The notes under the pieces: model-generated
The model's input: the letters and a program-made list of their open reading frames with translations, nothing else
Databases searched by the model: none
Told to the model about the DNA's origin: nothing
Translations under genes and position numbers: made by a program
Assembly: GCA_014652975.1 (NCBI GenBank)
Contig: BMZV01000003.1
Coordinates: forward strand, 186,001-250,000
Direction of reading: 5' to 3'
From: Kocuria marina
Lineage (GTDB): Bacteria; Actinomycetota; Actinomycetes; Actinomycetales; Micrococcaceae
DNA length: 64,000 nt
Shown: in pieces, positions 17,857 to 26,337 of the stretch
Position numbering within the stretch: position 1 is the first letter of the stretch
How the letters are laid out: the number at the start of each line of letters is the position of its first letter

Positions 17857-18495
17857 TCACTCGCTCCAGGGGTTCGCCTTGATGATCTCCACGAAGTTGT
17901 CGCGCTTGAATTCCGGGTCGAAGTGCTCCAGCACGTCCGCGTTCATGTTCCCGAACGTGGAGTGCGGGCGGTGCACGTTGGCGTCGTTGAACGCCTTGAG
18001 GATCTGGTTCTTGAAGTCCGGGCGGGGATGGACCTCCACCACGGCCTGCCGTTGGGCGTCCGTGAGCTCGTCGAAGTGCATGCCCAGCACGTCCGTCTCC
18101 ACACCCGCACTCACGAGAGCGATCTCCGGGGCCATGAACTCGGGCACCCCGGGGGTCGTGTGCAGCGCGATCCCGAGCCACGCGTTGTGCGCCCGCTCCT
18201 GCGACGCACCGCGTTCCAGGAGGAACTCGCGGACCTCGTTCGCGCCGTCCACCTCGAAACGCAGCATGGAGTCGGAGTAGGTATCCGTGAGGCCGCGATC
18301 GTGGAACATGGCCGCCGCATACAGCAGCTCGTGGTCCACGCTCAGGTCCTGGGCCTGCCCCACGAGCGCGCCGAAGAAGAACACGCGGCGGGAGTGGTGG
18401 TAGAGCAGGTCGTCCTCGTTGTCCCGGATGTACTCGGTGATCTCCCGGGCGAGTTTGCTGTCAGGGACGGAGATGCCGGAAATGGTGTCGGTCAT
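17857..18495 (-). CDS. HD domain protein, cyanamide hydratase-like
   Basis: A 212-residue metal-dependent hydrolase-type protein. The HD pattern is visible as LLYHHSRRVFFFGALVG, then AAAMFHDRGLTD (the HD pair), and later HNAWLGIALHTTPG. The layout with FNDANVHRPHSTFGNMNADV at the C-terminus matches the cyanamide-hydratase-like HD family; the true substrate in bacteria is generally unknown. ATG at 18495 follows CAGGAG. It is convergent with the ABC-F gene (16 bp apart) and divergent from the GlxA-type regulator, which could control it. Confidence 0.8.
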   Translation of the reverse strand: MTDTISGISVPDSKLAREITEYIRDNEDDLLYHHSRRVFFFGALVGQAQDLSVDHELLYAAAMFHDRGLTDTYSDSMLRFEVDGANEVREFLLERGASQERAHNAWLGIALHTTPGVPEFMAPEIALVSAGVETDVLGMHFDELTDAQRQAVVEVHPRPDFKNQILKAFNDANVHRPHSTFGNMNADVLEHFDPEFKRDNFVEIIKANPWSE

Positions 18496-18652
18496 GAGCT
18501 GACTCCTGTTCTGGGCGGGCCGTGCATGGGCGGGCAGGGGCCGCTGCAGCTGAGGAGCCGCGCTGCCCCACCTTTCCATTGTGGGCTCGCTGCACACCCG
18601 TCCGCCAGGTCCACAGTGACAGGAACCCCTCGGATTCGGACATACTGAACAC

Positions 18653-19684
18653 ATGACAGCCCGCCATCACGTCGTCGTTCTGCTGTTCCCCGGGGTCACC
18701 CTGCTGGACGTCTCCGGACCCGCTGAGGTTTTCGCCGCGGCCAACTCCGCGGGTGCCGACTACGCGGTGCGCTTCGTCTCGCCGTCCGGCGGAGACGTCG
18801 AGACGTCGGTGGGCGCGCGGATCGCGACCGAATCACTCGCGGATCTGGAGGGCGCACCCCGGATCGGCACGCTGCTGGTGACCGGTGGAGAATCCCTCGC
18901 CACGCGCCCGGTGCCGGACGGCGTCGTCACGGCAGTGCGCGCCGTCGCCGACCATAGCGACCGCGTGGCGAGCGTGTGCACCGGGGCGTTCGCGCTGGCC
19001 GAGGCGGGCCTGCTCGACGGACGCCGGGCCACGACCCATTGGCGTCACGCCGCCGAGCTGGCCCGCCGCTACCCGGTAGTGACCGTACACCCCGACGAGC
19101 TGTACGTGCGGGACGGAGCCGTGTTCACGAGCGCGGGCATCTCGTCCGGGATCGACCTCGCCCTGTCACTCGTGGCCGTGGACCACGGGCGGAACTTGGC
19201 CCACGGCGTGGCCCGGGAACTCGTGGTCTACATGCAGCGCGCGGGAGGGCAGTCCCAGTTCTCGGCCGCGCTGGACTGGCCCGCGCCGTCATCCGCTCCC
19301 CTGCGCGAGCTATGCGCCGATATCGTGAGCGACCCCGCGGCCGCACCCCCGGTGGCGGAGCTGGCCCGGCGCGCGCACATGAGCGTGCGCCATCTGAGCC
19401 GGCTGTTCACCGCGGAGCTGGGCGTATCGCCGGGGAAATTCGTGGAACAGGTCAGGGTCGAAACCGCCAAATCTCTGCTGGACCGCGGGCACGGCGTCAT
19501 GGACACCGCGCGACTGTCCGGCTTCGGCACGGACGAAACCCTGCGCCGCGCGTTCGTGCGGCACTTCGGCGTCACGCCCAGCTACTACCGCGGCCGCTTC
19601 CCGGCCGATCCAGTCCGGGAGCCTTACAGGTCCACGACCTCGAACTCGAGCAGCGACGCACCCGTGGCCACCGGTTTGCGCTGA
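18653..19684 (+). CDS. GlxA-type transcriptional regulator (DJ-1/PfpI plus AraC HTH)
   Basis: A 343-residue regulator with an N-terminal DJ-1/PfpI-like domain (VVVLLFPGVTLLDVSGPAEVF, ASVCTGAFALAEAGLLDGRRATTHW, FTSAGISSGIDLAL) and a C-terminal AraC-type double helix-turn-helix (VAELARRAHMSVRHLSRLFTAELG, GFGTDETLRRAFVRHFGVTPSYY). The Cys in VCTGAF is kept, but such domains usually sense ligands rather than catalyse. CATACT ends six bases before the ATG (leaderless pattern). The 158 bp separating it from the HD gene makes that gene a plausible target. Its last 61 bp overlap mhuD tail to tail. Confidence 0.9.
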   Translation: MTARHHVVVLLFPGVTLLDVSGPAEVFAAANSAGADYAVRFVSPSGGDVETSVGARIATESLADLEGAPRIGTLLVTGGESLATRPVPDGVVTAVRAVADHSDRVASVCTGAFALAEAGLLDGRRATTHWRHAAELARRYPVVTVHPDELYVRDGAVFTSAGISSGIDLALSLVAVDHGRNLAHGVARELVVYMQRAGGQSQFSAALDWPAPSSAPLRELCADIVSDPAAAPPVAELARRAHMSVRHLSRLFTAELGVSPGKFVEQVRVETAKSLLDRGHGVMDTARLSGFGTDETLRRAFVRHFGVTPSYYRGRFPADPVREPYRSTTSNSSSDAPVATGLR

Positions 19685-19917
19685 CCCCCGGCGTGGGCGC
19701 CCTTGGCATTACCGTCCCGCCACGCCTCGAAGTCCTCCTGGGTGGCCCACGTGGTCACCACGAAGTAGCGGCCCTCCCCCGCGACCGGGCGCAACAGCTG
19801 GAACCCCTCGAAACCGGGCTCACCGTCCACCGCGTGCTTGCGCGCCGCGAACCGGGCCTCGAGCTCGGCGCCGGCACCCTCGGGGACCTCGATGGCATTG
19901 ATCTTCACCACGGACAT
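19624..19917 (-). CDS. mhuD: Haem-degrading monooxygenase, MhuD type
   Basis: A 97-residue ABM-fold protein closely resembling Mycobacterium tuberculosis MhuD (Rv3592), which opens haem to mycobilin and releases iron without CO. It starts MSVVKINAIEVPEG and contains GFEGFQLLRPV and ending motif PVATGASLLEFEVV, all hallmarks of MhuD by memory. The catalytic residues fall at the same numbers: Asn7, Trp66 and haem-ligand His75. ATG at 19917 has a strong ACAGGAGG site, so the longer upstream frame is not used. It stands alone, with no haem-uptake genes beside it. Whether it forms mycobilin or another product is inferred from the residues only. Confidence 0.9.
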   Translation of the reverse strand: MSVVKINAIEVPEGAGAELEARFAARKHAVDGEPGFEGFQLLRPVAGEGRYFVVTTWATQEDFEAWRDGNAKGAHAGGQRKPVATGASLLEFEVVDL

Positions 19918-19960
19918 GACTGCCTCCTGTCGTTCGTCATCACTTCTCTCCCAGGCTAAC

Positions 19961-20009
19961 GACGCCGCCTGACCAGTCACTGCGACGAGGTACCGGACCA
20001 GGCGGCGTC
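19961..20009 (-). terminator. Inverted repeat after the RNB gene
   Basis: Perfect 11-bp arms (19961-19971 and 19999-20009) flank a 27-base loop that can fold further. The right arm overlaps the RNB stop codon, and the structure separates that gene from mhuD downstream. Confidence 0.45.
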
Positions 20010-21447
20010 ACCCGGCGACGTCGGACACGAGTTCGAACTCGGCGCCGCCCTCCGCGACGTCGGCCCGCACGAGACGCACCCGGACCTCTTTGCCGAGCGG
20101 CAAAACGGGGGCCTTGAGGGTGACCTCAACGGCAGGTTCGCGGATGATGATGGTGCCGCGAGCGCCGTCGTCCTTGACCTCCACCACGGTGGCCGTGAAT
20201 TCCTCGCCCACGTGCGCGGACAGCGCCAGCGTCTCGACCATGTTCACGATCCCGCGCTCGTACGCCGAGGCCTTGCGCGCGGACGCCTCCATCTCGGCCG
20301 GCAGCTGCGGCAGCGCCTCGAGCACCCATTCGGGAACGGGGTTCCCGGCGCTGATCGCGAGGCACACCTCGCTCCCGTAGCGGTCCACGAGTCGGCGCAG
20401 CGGCGCGGTCACGTGCGCGTACGACGTCGCGAGGGTCGAGTGTTCGCGATGCTCCGGGGCCGCGCCGTGGAACGCCTCGTAACCGGCCCCCCGAAACAAC
20501 AGGGTGCACGCGTGCAGCATGGCCGCGTGGGTCCCGAGCTGCGGATCGAGTGCGCGCACGAATTCCGGGTAGCTGACGTCCTCGGGCCACGGGATGCGCA
20601 GGGCGGCCGCCGTGGCCCGCAGTTTGCGGATCGCGGAGTCGGCCGCGCGGGGCAAGATGCGCAACAGGCCCGTGCCGGCGTCGAGCATCAACTGCGCGGC
20701 GGCGATACCCGTGAGCAGCGAGATCTGGGCGTTCCACCCCTCCACGGGCAGCGCACTGCGGTGGACCACGCGCCACTGCTCGTGATCGATCACCACTTCC
20801 TGCTCGGGGATGCGCAGGCTCACCCCGCCGCGTTCCCGTTCGATCCGTTCCCGTAATTGCCCCACGGTGCGCAACAGTGTGAGGGACGGGCCCGCGGTCC
20901 CCGCGTCCAGCCGATCCTGTACTTCTCGATAGGTCAGCTGGGCGCGGCTACGCACGAGGGCCCGCCGCACCGATGTGCTGCGGAGTGCGCCCTGTTCGTC
21001 CAGCCCCAGTTCCCACAGCACGGCGGGGCGCACGGTGTGCGGCAGCAGACTCGCGGCGTCCTCCGAGAGTTCGGGAGGGTGCAACGGCGTGCGCTGGTGC
21101 GGGGCGTAGAGGGTCTGGCCGCGGCGGTGGGCCTCGACATCGATCGGATCGCCCGGGTGCACGAACGCGGCGACGTCGGCGATCGCGTACCACACGGTGA
21201 AACCCGTATCCGCGGTGCCGATGAGCACCGCTTGGTCCAGGTCCCGGGAGCCCTCCGGGTCGATCGTGACGAGCTCGAGGTCCGTGCGGTCCAGAGACGG
21301 TAGGCGCGGTGCGGCGGCAGCGGCCACGGCGGCGTCGTGCACGGCCGGTGGGAAGTCGTCGGGGATGTTGAGCTCGTGACGCAGGGCCTCGAGTGCGCGC
21401 ACGAGTGGCTCGGGAACGGGATGGACCTGCTGCGGACGGATGGCCAA
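20008..21447 (-). CDS. RNB-domain exoribonuclease (short RNase II/R-like form)
   Basis: A 479-residue protein made almost only of the RNB catalytic domain plus a C-terminal S1-like barrel (EFTATVVEVKDDGARGTIII); the N-terminal cold-shock domains of RNase II/R are missing. The active-site stretch reads TIDPEGSRDLDQAV: three of the four metal-binding Asp positions are kept, and the fourth is Gln. RNB features AIADVAAFVHPGDPID, HVTAPLRRLVDRYG and YERGIVNMVE follow. TTG at 21447 was chosen because GAGGAG lies six bases before it. It lies 119 bp downstream of ispE and may share its transcript. Likely 3'-5' RNA decay; activity is uncertain because of the substitution. Confidence 0.85.
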   Translation of the reverse strand: MAIRPQQVHPVPEPLVRALEALRHELNIPDDFPPAVHDAAVAAAAAPRLPSLDRTDLELVTIDPEGSRDLDQAVLIGTADTGFTVWYAIADVAAFVHPGDPIDVEAHRRGQTLYAPHQRTPLHPPELSEDAASLLPHTVRPAVLWELGLDEQGALRSTSVRRALVRSRAQLTYREVQDRLDAGTAGPSLTLLRTVGQLRERIERERGGVSLRIPEQEVVIDHEQWRVVHRSALPVEGWNAQISLLTGIAAAQLMLDAGTGLLRILPRAADSAIRKLRATAAALRIPWPEDVSYPEFVRALDPQLGTHAAMLHACTLLFRGAGYEAFHGAAPEHREHSTLATSYAHVTAPLRRLVDRYGSEVCLAISAGNPVPEWVLEALPQLPAEMEASARKASAYERGIVNMVETLALSAHVGEEFTATVVEVKDDGARGTIIIREPAVEVTLKAPVLPLGKEVRVRLVRADVAEGGAEFELVSDVAG

Positions 21448-21566
21448 GATTGACTCCTCACCCGGGGGCTCGGGGAGTGCACCGCCCGGGCCGGCCCAGA
21501 CCTCGAAACCGTGGTGACGCGCCTACGTTGACCCGATTCTGCCCCGGGACACCCCGGCGGGCGGGT

Positions 21567-22589
21567 TCATTCTCGCGATTCGACCCGCGCGCCGGGCACG
21601 GGGCCGCCCACGGCGAGGGCGTGGCGGTGTTCCCGCACAAAGTCGAGCACGAGGCGGCGCGCGGCATCCCGCGAGCGCACCAGGAAACACACCGTGGGGC
21701 CCGACCCGGAGACCCATCCGGCGAGCGCACCCAGTTCCACGCCGTGGTTGAGCAGCCCCTCGAGTTCGGGTAGCAACTGGATCGCGGGGCCCTGGAGGTC
21801 ATTGCGGATCCGGGCGGCGAGGGCATCGGGGTCCGCGTCGGCCAAGGCCGTGAGCACCGCGGTGGGGACGGGGTCGGGGGCGATGCCGGTGCGCGGGGCA
21901 CTCCTCGTCGACGCGTTCGTCACCGTGTGGTTGGCATCCCACTGGCGGTACACGGCCGGTGTGGACAGGCCCTGGTCCTGGGGGACGAACACGAAATGCA
22001 ATTGCTCCTCCGCAGCCACCGACTCCAACTCGGTTCCCGTGCCGCGGCCGATCGCGGCACCTCCCAGGAGCATGAACGGCACGTCGGCGCCCAGGCCGGC
22101 GCCCAGTCGGAGGAGTTCGTCCGTATCCATTGGGGCGATGCCCGCGTGGCGGGCCACGAGGTCGTTGACCGCCACGAGCGCGGCGGCGGCGTCCGCGGAT
22201 CCCCCGCCCATGCCGCCGGCGACCGGCACGGCCTTGCGGACATGCAGCTCGAGTCCGGGCATGGGAACGTCCAGCGCCTCACACACCGCGAGCGCGGCCT
22301 TCACGGCCAGGTTCGTCCCGTCCAGGGGGACATCGGAGAGGCGGGCGGTTCCCTCGCTCACCATGCGGGCGTACTCGCTACCGCGCTCGGCCTCCACGGT
22401 GATGCGGATCCCCACCCCACGACGGGCGAGCGCGGGATTCACGGCGGCCGTCACGGTTTCCCGCAGGTCCACGGCCACGAAGAGGGTCTCCAGGGGGTGG
22501 TAACCCTCCGGGGTGGGGCTGCCCACGTGCAGCACGAGGTTCGTCTTGGCCGGGGCGCTCGCGCGGACCCGGGTCGGTGTGGGGCTCAT
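21567..22589 (-). CDS. ispE: 4-diphosphocytidyl-2-C-methyl-D-erythritol kinase
   Basis: GHMP kinase of the MEP isoprenoid pathway. The 340-residue protein shows [14 protein letters not shown] with the substrate-binding Lys, [14 protein letters not shown], the ATP loop [17 protein letters not shown], and motif [16 protein letters not shown]. It is longer than the usual 280-310 residues, with a small insert ([14 protein letters not shown]). It overlaps the end of rsmA by four bases, so the two are translationally coupled, the classic actinobacterial rsmA-ispE order. Confidence 0.95.
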   Translation of the reverse strand: MSPTPTRVRASAPAKTNLVLHVGSPTPEGYHPLETLFVAVDLRETVTAAVNPALARRGVGIRITVEAERGSEYARMVSEGTARLSDVPLDGTNLAVKAALAVCEALDVPMPGLELHVRKAVPVAGGMGGGSADAAAALVAVNDLVARHAGIAPMDTDELLRLGAGLGADVPFMLLGGAAIGRGTGTELESVAAEEQLHFVFVPQDQGLSTPAVYRQWDANHTVTNASTRSAPRTGIAPDPVPTAVLTALADADPDALAARIRNDLQGPAIQLLPELEGLLNHGVELGALAGWVSGSGPTVCFLVRSRDAARRLVLDFVREHRHALAVGGPVPGARVESRE

Positions 22590-23644
22590 GGGTGCTCCCC
22601 CGGGTCGGTGGCAGGTACGTCGTTCACTCCGGACCGGTCTCGGGGCGCGGTCTCAACGGCTTCCGCGGGGTGCTCGTCCGGCGCCGTCCCAGTGGCAGAC
22701 GCGGTTCGTGGAGTCGTGAGGTTCCCCGGAACTTCTCCGGGTCGGCTATCGGCTCCGGCCACTTCCTCCGTCCCCTCTGAACTTACGGTCCCGGCGGCCG
22801 CCGCGATCCGGGCGAAGTCGGCGACGTCGAGCCGCTCACCGCGCGCGGCGGGGTCCACACCGGCGGCGCGCAGGATCTCCTCGGCGCGGGCACCGGACCC
22901 CGCCCAGCCGCTCAGCGCCGCCCGTAAGGTCTTGCGACGCTGGGCGAATGCGGCGTCTACCACCGCGAACGTGTCCCGGCGCAGCGACTCGGCGACCGGG
23001 GGCTCGCGGCGCTCGAAGCGCACGAGCCCGGACGCGATCTTCGGGGCGGGCCAGAACACGTTCTTGCCGATCACCCCGGCCTTGCTCACGTGCGCGTACC
23101 AGGTGGCCTTCACGGACGGCACGCCGTACACGCGCGACCCGGGCCCGGCCGCCAATCGGTCAGCGACCTCGTCCTGGACCATCACGAGCCCGTGGCGCAC
23201 GGTCGGGAAGGTCTCCAGGATGTGCAGCAGCACCGGCACGGCCACGTTGTAGGGCAGGTTCGCGACGAGCGCGGTCGGCTCGCCGGGCAGCTCACGCACG
23301 CGGGCGGCGTCGGCCTCCACCACGGACAACCGGTCCGCAGCGCTCGGGAAGAACCGTTCCACGGTCTGGGGCAGCTGCCGCGCGAGGGGCGGGTCGATCT
23401 CCACGGCCGTGACCGACGACGACGCCGCCAGCAGCCCCAGCGTCAACGACCCCAGGCCGGGCCCCACCTCCAGGACGTGTTCGTCCTGCCCCAGGTGGGC
23501 GGCGGCCACGATCCGGCGGATGGTGTTGGGATCGATCACGAAGTTCTGACCGAGCGTCTTGGTGGGGCGGATCCCCGCTTGCTCGGCGAGTTCTCGAATC
23601 TCGGCGGGGCCTAGGAGAGGGCCGTCGGTACTGGGCTCGGTCAC
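22586..23644 (-). CDS. rsmA: 16S rRNA (adenine1518-N6/adenine1519-N6)-dimethyltransferase
   Basis: RsmA/KsgA dimethylates two adenines in helix 45 of 16S rRNA. The methyltransferase core shows [20 protein letters not shown] motif [26 protein letters not shown], and the catalytic [10 protein letters not shown]. After the normal end (near [10 protein letters not shown], residue 285) there is an unusual tail of about 65 residues rich in Glu, Pro, Thr and Gly. GTG at 23644 follows TAGGAT by six bases, so the transcript is probably leaderless. Length 352 against about 270-290 for the family. Confidence 0.95.
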   Translation of the reverse strand: MTEPSTDGPLLGPAEIRELAEQAGIRPTKTLGQNFVIDPNTIRRIVAAAHLGQDEHVLEVGPGLGSLTLGLLAASSSVTAVEIDPPLARQLPQTVERFFPSAADRLSVVEADAARVRELPGEPTALVANLPYNVAVPVLLHILETFPTVRHGLVMVQDEVADRLAAGPGSRVYGVPSVKATWYAHVSKAGVIGKNVFWPAPKIASGLVRFERREPPVAESLRRDTFAVVDAAFAQRRKTLRAALSGWAGSGARAEEILRAAGVDPAARGERLDVADFARIAAAAGTVSSEGTEEVAGADSRPGEVPGNLTTPRTASATGTAPDEHPAEAVETAPRDRSGVNDVPATDPGEHP

Positions 23645-23780
23645 CGGTCAATCCTACGTGGCGTGCCTGCGCGATCCGCACCCGCACCTGTGCCCGCGCC
23701 CCCGCCCCGCTCACTCCCCCATACCTGAACCTTCCCTCCCACCCTCATTGGGCCCCGCGGCAATCCCACTGCACAACACG

Positions 23781-23838
23781 TGTGCCCCAGAACGACACCG
23801 ATCACGGGATATGGATGCCTTTTCGGGACACGGATGTG
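23781..23838. repeat. Palindromic repeat copy A
   Basis: Shares arms with copy B at 24795-24853: a 20-base left arm (18 of 20 identical) and a right arm of about 19 bases starting TTTTCGGG, separated by an unrelated spacer of about 20 bases. The arms pair imperfectly here. The minus-strand DUF559 gene ends inside this copy. Confidence 0.65.
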
Positions 23839-24701
23839 CGAGCGCGAGATCCTGCTGCCGGGAAACGGGGCACGACCCAGAGTTGGCGCCCCAACCAGGT
23901 GCGCCACTCGACTGAGCGGGCGGGATCTCGGAGATCATCGAACACGATGATGCGAAGTGTCCACCCCAGATCTCGGAGCACCTCGTTGCGATACATCTCG
24001 TTCTTGTACGCGTGGTGGTTCTCGCTGTGCACCCGCCCGTTGAACTCAATGGCTGTCTTGTGTTCAGGCCACGCGAGGTCGAGCAGGCTGTAACCCAGGC
24101 GTGTGTCCACGCGAAAGTTCATAACTGGACACGGCAGGCCACACGCCAACAGCATCAACCGCGTCAAGGTCTCCATGGGAGAAAGCGTGGGAAATTGCGT
24201 GCTCTTCAATGCCGTGCGCACCGCCATGACCGCACGGGATGTGGGAGGCAGCGTCTCCAATGCCGAGTAGATGTCCGCCAGCGAGAGCGGCTCCCCACAG
24301 GATTGAGACGTCCACGCGGGTGTCGAGTCCACCGGCCTCAGATCACGATGCACCAGCAACGCATCCAGTGCGGCGGTGAGTGCCCAGCGGGACATCATGG
24401 GCGCGGGATGACACAGCGCCCGATCCGCCCATCGATAGTGGGACCCGATCGGAATCCCAAGGACTTGTAGCGCGGTGATTCCCGTGATGCGGACGGACGA
24501 TCCAGGGCCGTTGAGATGACGTTGCAGCAACATGGCCCGTTGCACGTGATCCGGGGGCGAATCGGCGCGGCACCACAGCCCGTGGGCCAGTTGATGCATC
24601 GAAGGATCACGGGTCAGCTGGTGTTTCCGCCGACCCAGTTCACCGGAAGTGGCCACGAGAGGTCGTGGGCCTCGGTAAGTGGCAGTGATTCGTGAGTCCA
24701 T
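23802..24701 (-). CDS. DUF559-type endonuclease-like protein
   Basis: A 299-residue protein of a kind common in Actinobacteria: an N-terminal half of unknown role with a helix-rich pattern (HQLTRDPSMHQLAHGLWCRA), and a C-terminal half resembling the very-short-patch-repair/DUF559 nuclease fold. The key stretch is LLDLAWPEHKTAIEFNGRVH with ENHHAYKNEMYRNEVLRDLGW, giving the D...E.(x)K-like pattern and the conserved basic helix. Function is unproven; relatives are often placed with AbiEi-like toxin or restriction functions. TAGATT ends six bases before the ATG (leaderless). Base composition is AT-richer than the neighbours, and the gene is bracketed by two copies of a palindromic repeat, which suggests acquisition. 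Confidence 0.75.
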   Translation of the reverse strand: MDSRITATYRGPRPLVATSGELGRRKHQLTRDPSMHQLAHGLWCRADSPPDHVQRAMLLQRHLNGPGSSVRITGITALQVLGIPIGSHYRWADRALCHPAPMMSRWALTAALDALLVHRDLRPVDSTPAWTSQSCGEPLSLADIYSALETLPPTSRAVMAVRTALKSTQFPTLSPMETLTRLMLLACGLPCPVMNFRVDTRLGYSLLDLAWPEHKTAIEFNGRVHSENHHAYKNEMYRNEVLRDLGWTLRIIVFDDLRDPARSVEWRTWLGRQLWVVPRFPAAGSRARTSVSRKGIHIP

Positions 24702-24793
24702 GCCAGGAATCTAGGAACGGACGACCTAAAAATCGGAGGGCCTGGACTGGATGGGGAGTGCGGATGACCTCACGCCCCCGATCTCGCAAACAT

Positions 24794-24853
24794 CTGTGCC
24801 CCGAAACGACACCGGATCCGCCTCGCTCCTTGCTTTTTCGGGGCACAGGTGTG
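24794..24853. repeat. Palindromic repeat copy B
   Basis: Perfect 13-bp arms (24794-24806 and 24836-24848) around a 29-base loop. Same outer sequence as copy A at 23781 but a different centre. It lies 92 bp upstream of the DUF559 start. The rest of 24702-24977 contains no gene that I can see. Confidence 0.7.
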
Positions 24854-24977
24854 GTGCAGCCCGGTTGCCGCGGTGGGGAGGTGGGTGGGCTGGTTGTGGG
24901 AGCACGCATGAGAAACCAAGTGGGCGCAGGGTGTGGGTGGGCATGGTGGATGGGGCGCGGGGCGGGGTGGGAGCCCC

Positions 24978-25035
24978 TCAGAACTGCCCGCACACCCGTT
25001 CCGAATTCAGAACTGCCCGTACACCCGCTCCGAGT
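24978..25035. repeat. 29-bp tandem duplication of the tatD 3' end
   Basis: Two adjacent 29-base units (24978-25006 and 25007-25035) match at 26 positions. The inner copy is the last codons of tatD including its stop; the outer copy lies just downstream and would encode NSERVCGQF in place of NSERVYGQF. Confidence 0.85.
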
Positions 25036-26167
25036 TCTCCCAGATCCGCCGGCACAGCCCCTCGAGGTCTGTGTCCAGGATCTCCGCCATCCCCCGCACC
25101 GTGTAGTTGACCATGTACGGCGCATTGGGCCGGCCCCTGAACGGGTGCGGCGTGAGGAACGGCGCATCCGTCTCGCACAGCACGAGCCCCGGATCCGCTT
25201 CCCGCAGCGCTGCCTTGAGCGGTGCCGCGTTCTTGAACGTCACGGTTCCCGCGAACGACATGTACCACCCGTTCTCGTTGCACAACCGCGCGAGCTCCGC
25301 GTCCCCCGAGAAGCAGTGGAACACCGTACGTTCGGGAGCCCCGGCATCACGGAGGATGCGCACCACGTCCTCGTGTGCCTCACGGTCGTGGATCTGCATG
25401 GCCACCCCGTGCCGCTTGGCTATCTCGATGTGCGCCCGGAACGACTCCTCCTGCACCGCTAACCCCGACTCCGGGGTGTGCACACGATCCATTCCCGTCT
25501 CCCCGACGCAGCGCACCCTACGCTGCCCCGCCAATTCATCGATCACCGCGAGCGCTTCGTCCAGCGAGCGCCCGCCCGTTGAGCCCGCGTCGCGTGCCCC
25601 CGTGAAACGCCCAGCCGCGGAAACTCCCCCTGGTCCATCGGACTCGAAGCGCCCCGCTCCGGACCCCTTCGCCGAGCCGTCACCTGCCGGAGCCGGTGCA
25701 TCCAGGTCTCCGGAGACACCCGACCCGGCCAAGGTAGGGGCCTCGTTCGGGTGCAGCGCCACCGCTGCCAGCACCCTCGGAACCGTCTGCGCCGCTGCCA
25801 CCGCGAATCGCGACGACTCCACGTCGCACCCTGCCTGGACCACCCCGCACACGGAGGCGTCCCTGGCCGTGGCCATCGCATCCACCACGGACACCCGTAC
25901 CAACCCGTCCTGCATGTCCAGGTGGGTGTGGTTGTCCACCACGGGGTGCGGCAACGGCTCCGGCAGCGCAGGGAACGTGAGATTGCGACGTCGTCCTTGC
26001 GCATCCGTGTGCGCACGACGCTCCGTGCCCTCACCGTTGGGCACGTCGTCACCGGAATCGGCGACCGCGTACCGCTCCACGGTGTACGCCTCGGGCGTCT
26101 GTCCCGCCACGGGCTCGGGTCGGGCTGCGTGGTCCCACACGGATTCGGATACGGGTGTCTCAATCAC
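25007..26167 (-). CDS. tatD: TatD family metal-dependent deoxyribonuclease
   Basis: A 386-residue TatD-type hydrolase. The metal site is visible as VVDNHTHLDMQ, CVGETGMDR, QIHDREAHED, FHCFSGD and CETDAPFLTPHPFRGRPN; PYMVNYTVRGMAEIL and IWENSERVYGQF close the protein. Residues 1-70 are an extra charged N-terminus, and a Gly/Ser/Pro-rich insert of about 50 residues (VSGDLDAPAPAG to RDAGSTGGR) lies between the Zn-site segments. GTG at 26167 was chosen because TATCGT ends six bases before it, a leaderless start; upstream ATGs at 26215 and 26299 lack support. It is divergent from moxR. TatD commonly follows metG and precedes rsmA in Actinobacteria; here DUF559 has been interposed. Confidence 0.92.
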   Translation of the reverse strand: MIETPVSESVWDHAARPEPVAGQTPEAYTVERYAVADSGDDVPNGEGTERRAHTDAQGRRRNLTFPALPEPLPHPVVDNHTHLDMQDGLVRVSVVDAMATARDASVCGVVQAGCDVESSRFAVAAAQTVPRVLAAVALHPNEAPTLAGSGVSGDLDAPAPAGDGSAKGSGAGRFESDGPGGVSAAGRFTGARDAGSTGGRSLDEALAVIDELAGQRRVRCVGETGMDRVHTPESGLAVQEESFRAHIEIAKRHGVAMQIHDREAHEDVVRILRDAGAPERTVFHCFSGDAELARLCNENGWYMSFAGTVTFKNAAPLKAALREADPGLVLCETDAPFLTPHPFRGRPNAPYMVNYTVRGMAEILDTDLEGLCRRIWENSERVYGQF

Positions 26168-26337
26168 CCCTCCACGATAGATGACGCGCTCCCGCCCGGC
26201 CCCGGGCAACCGCATCCGTGCGCCGCTCGGTGAGGAAGGGGCCCCGACCCCGTTCGCAATGCACCCGCACCTGGCAAATACCTGCGAACATGGGGACAAA
26301 CACCCCCGGATCCCCCTGCCCGTGAGACGAGGAAATA

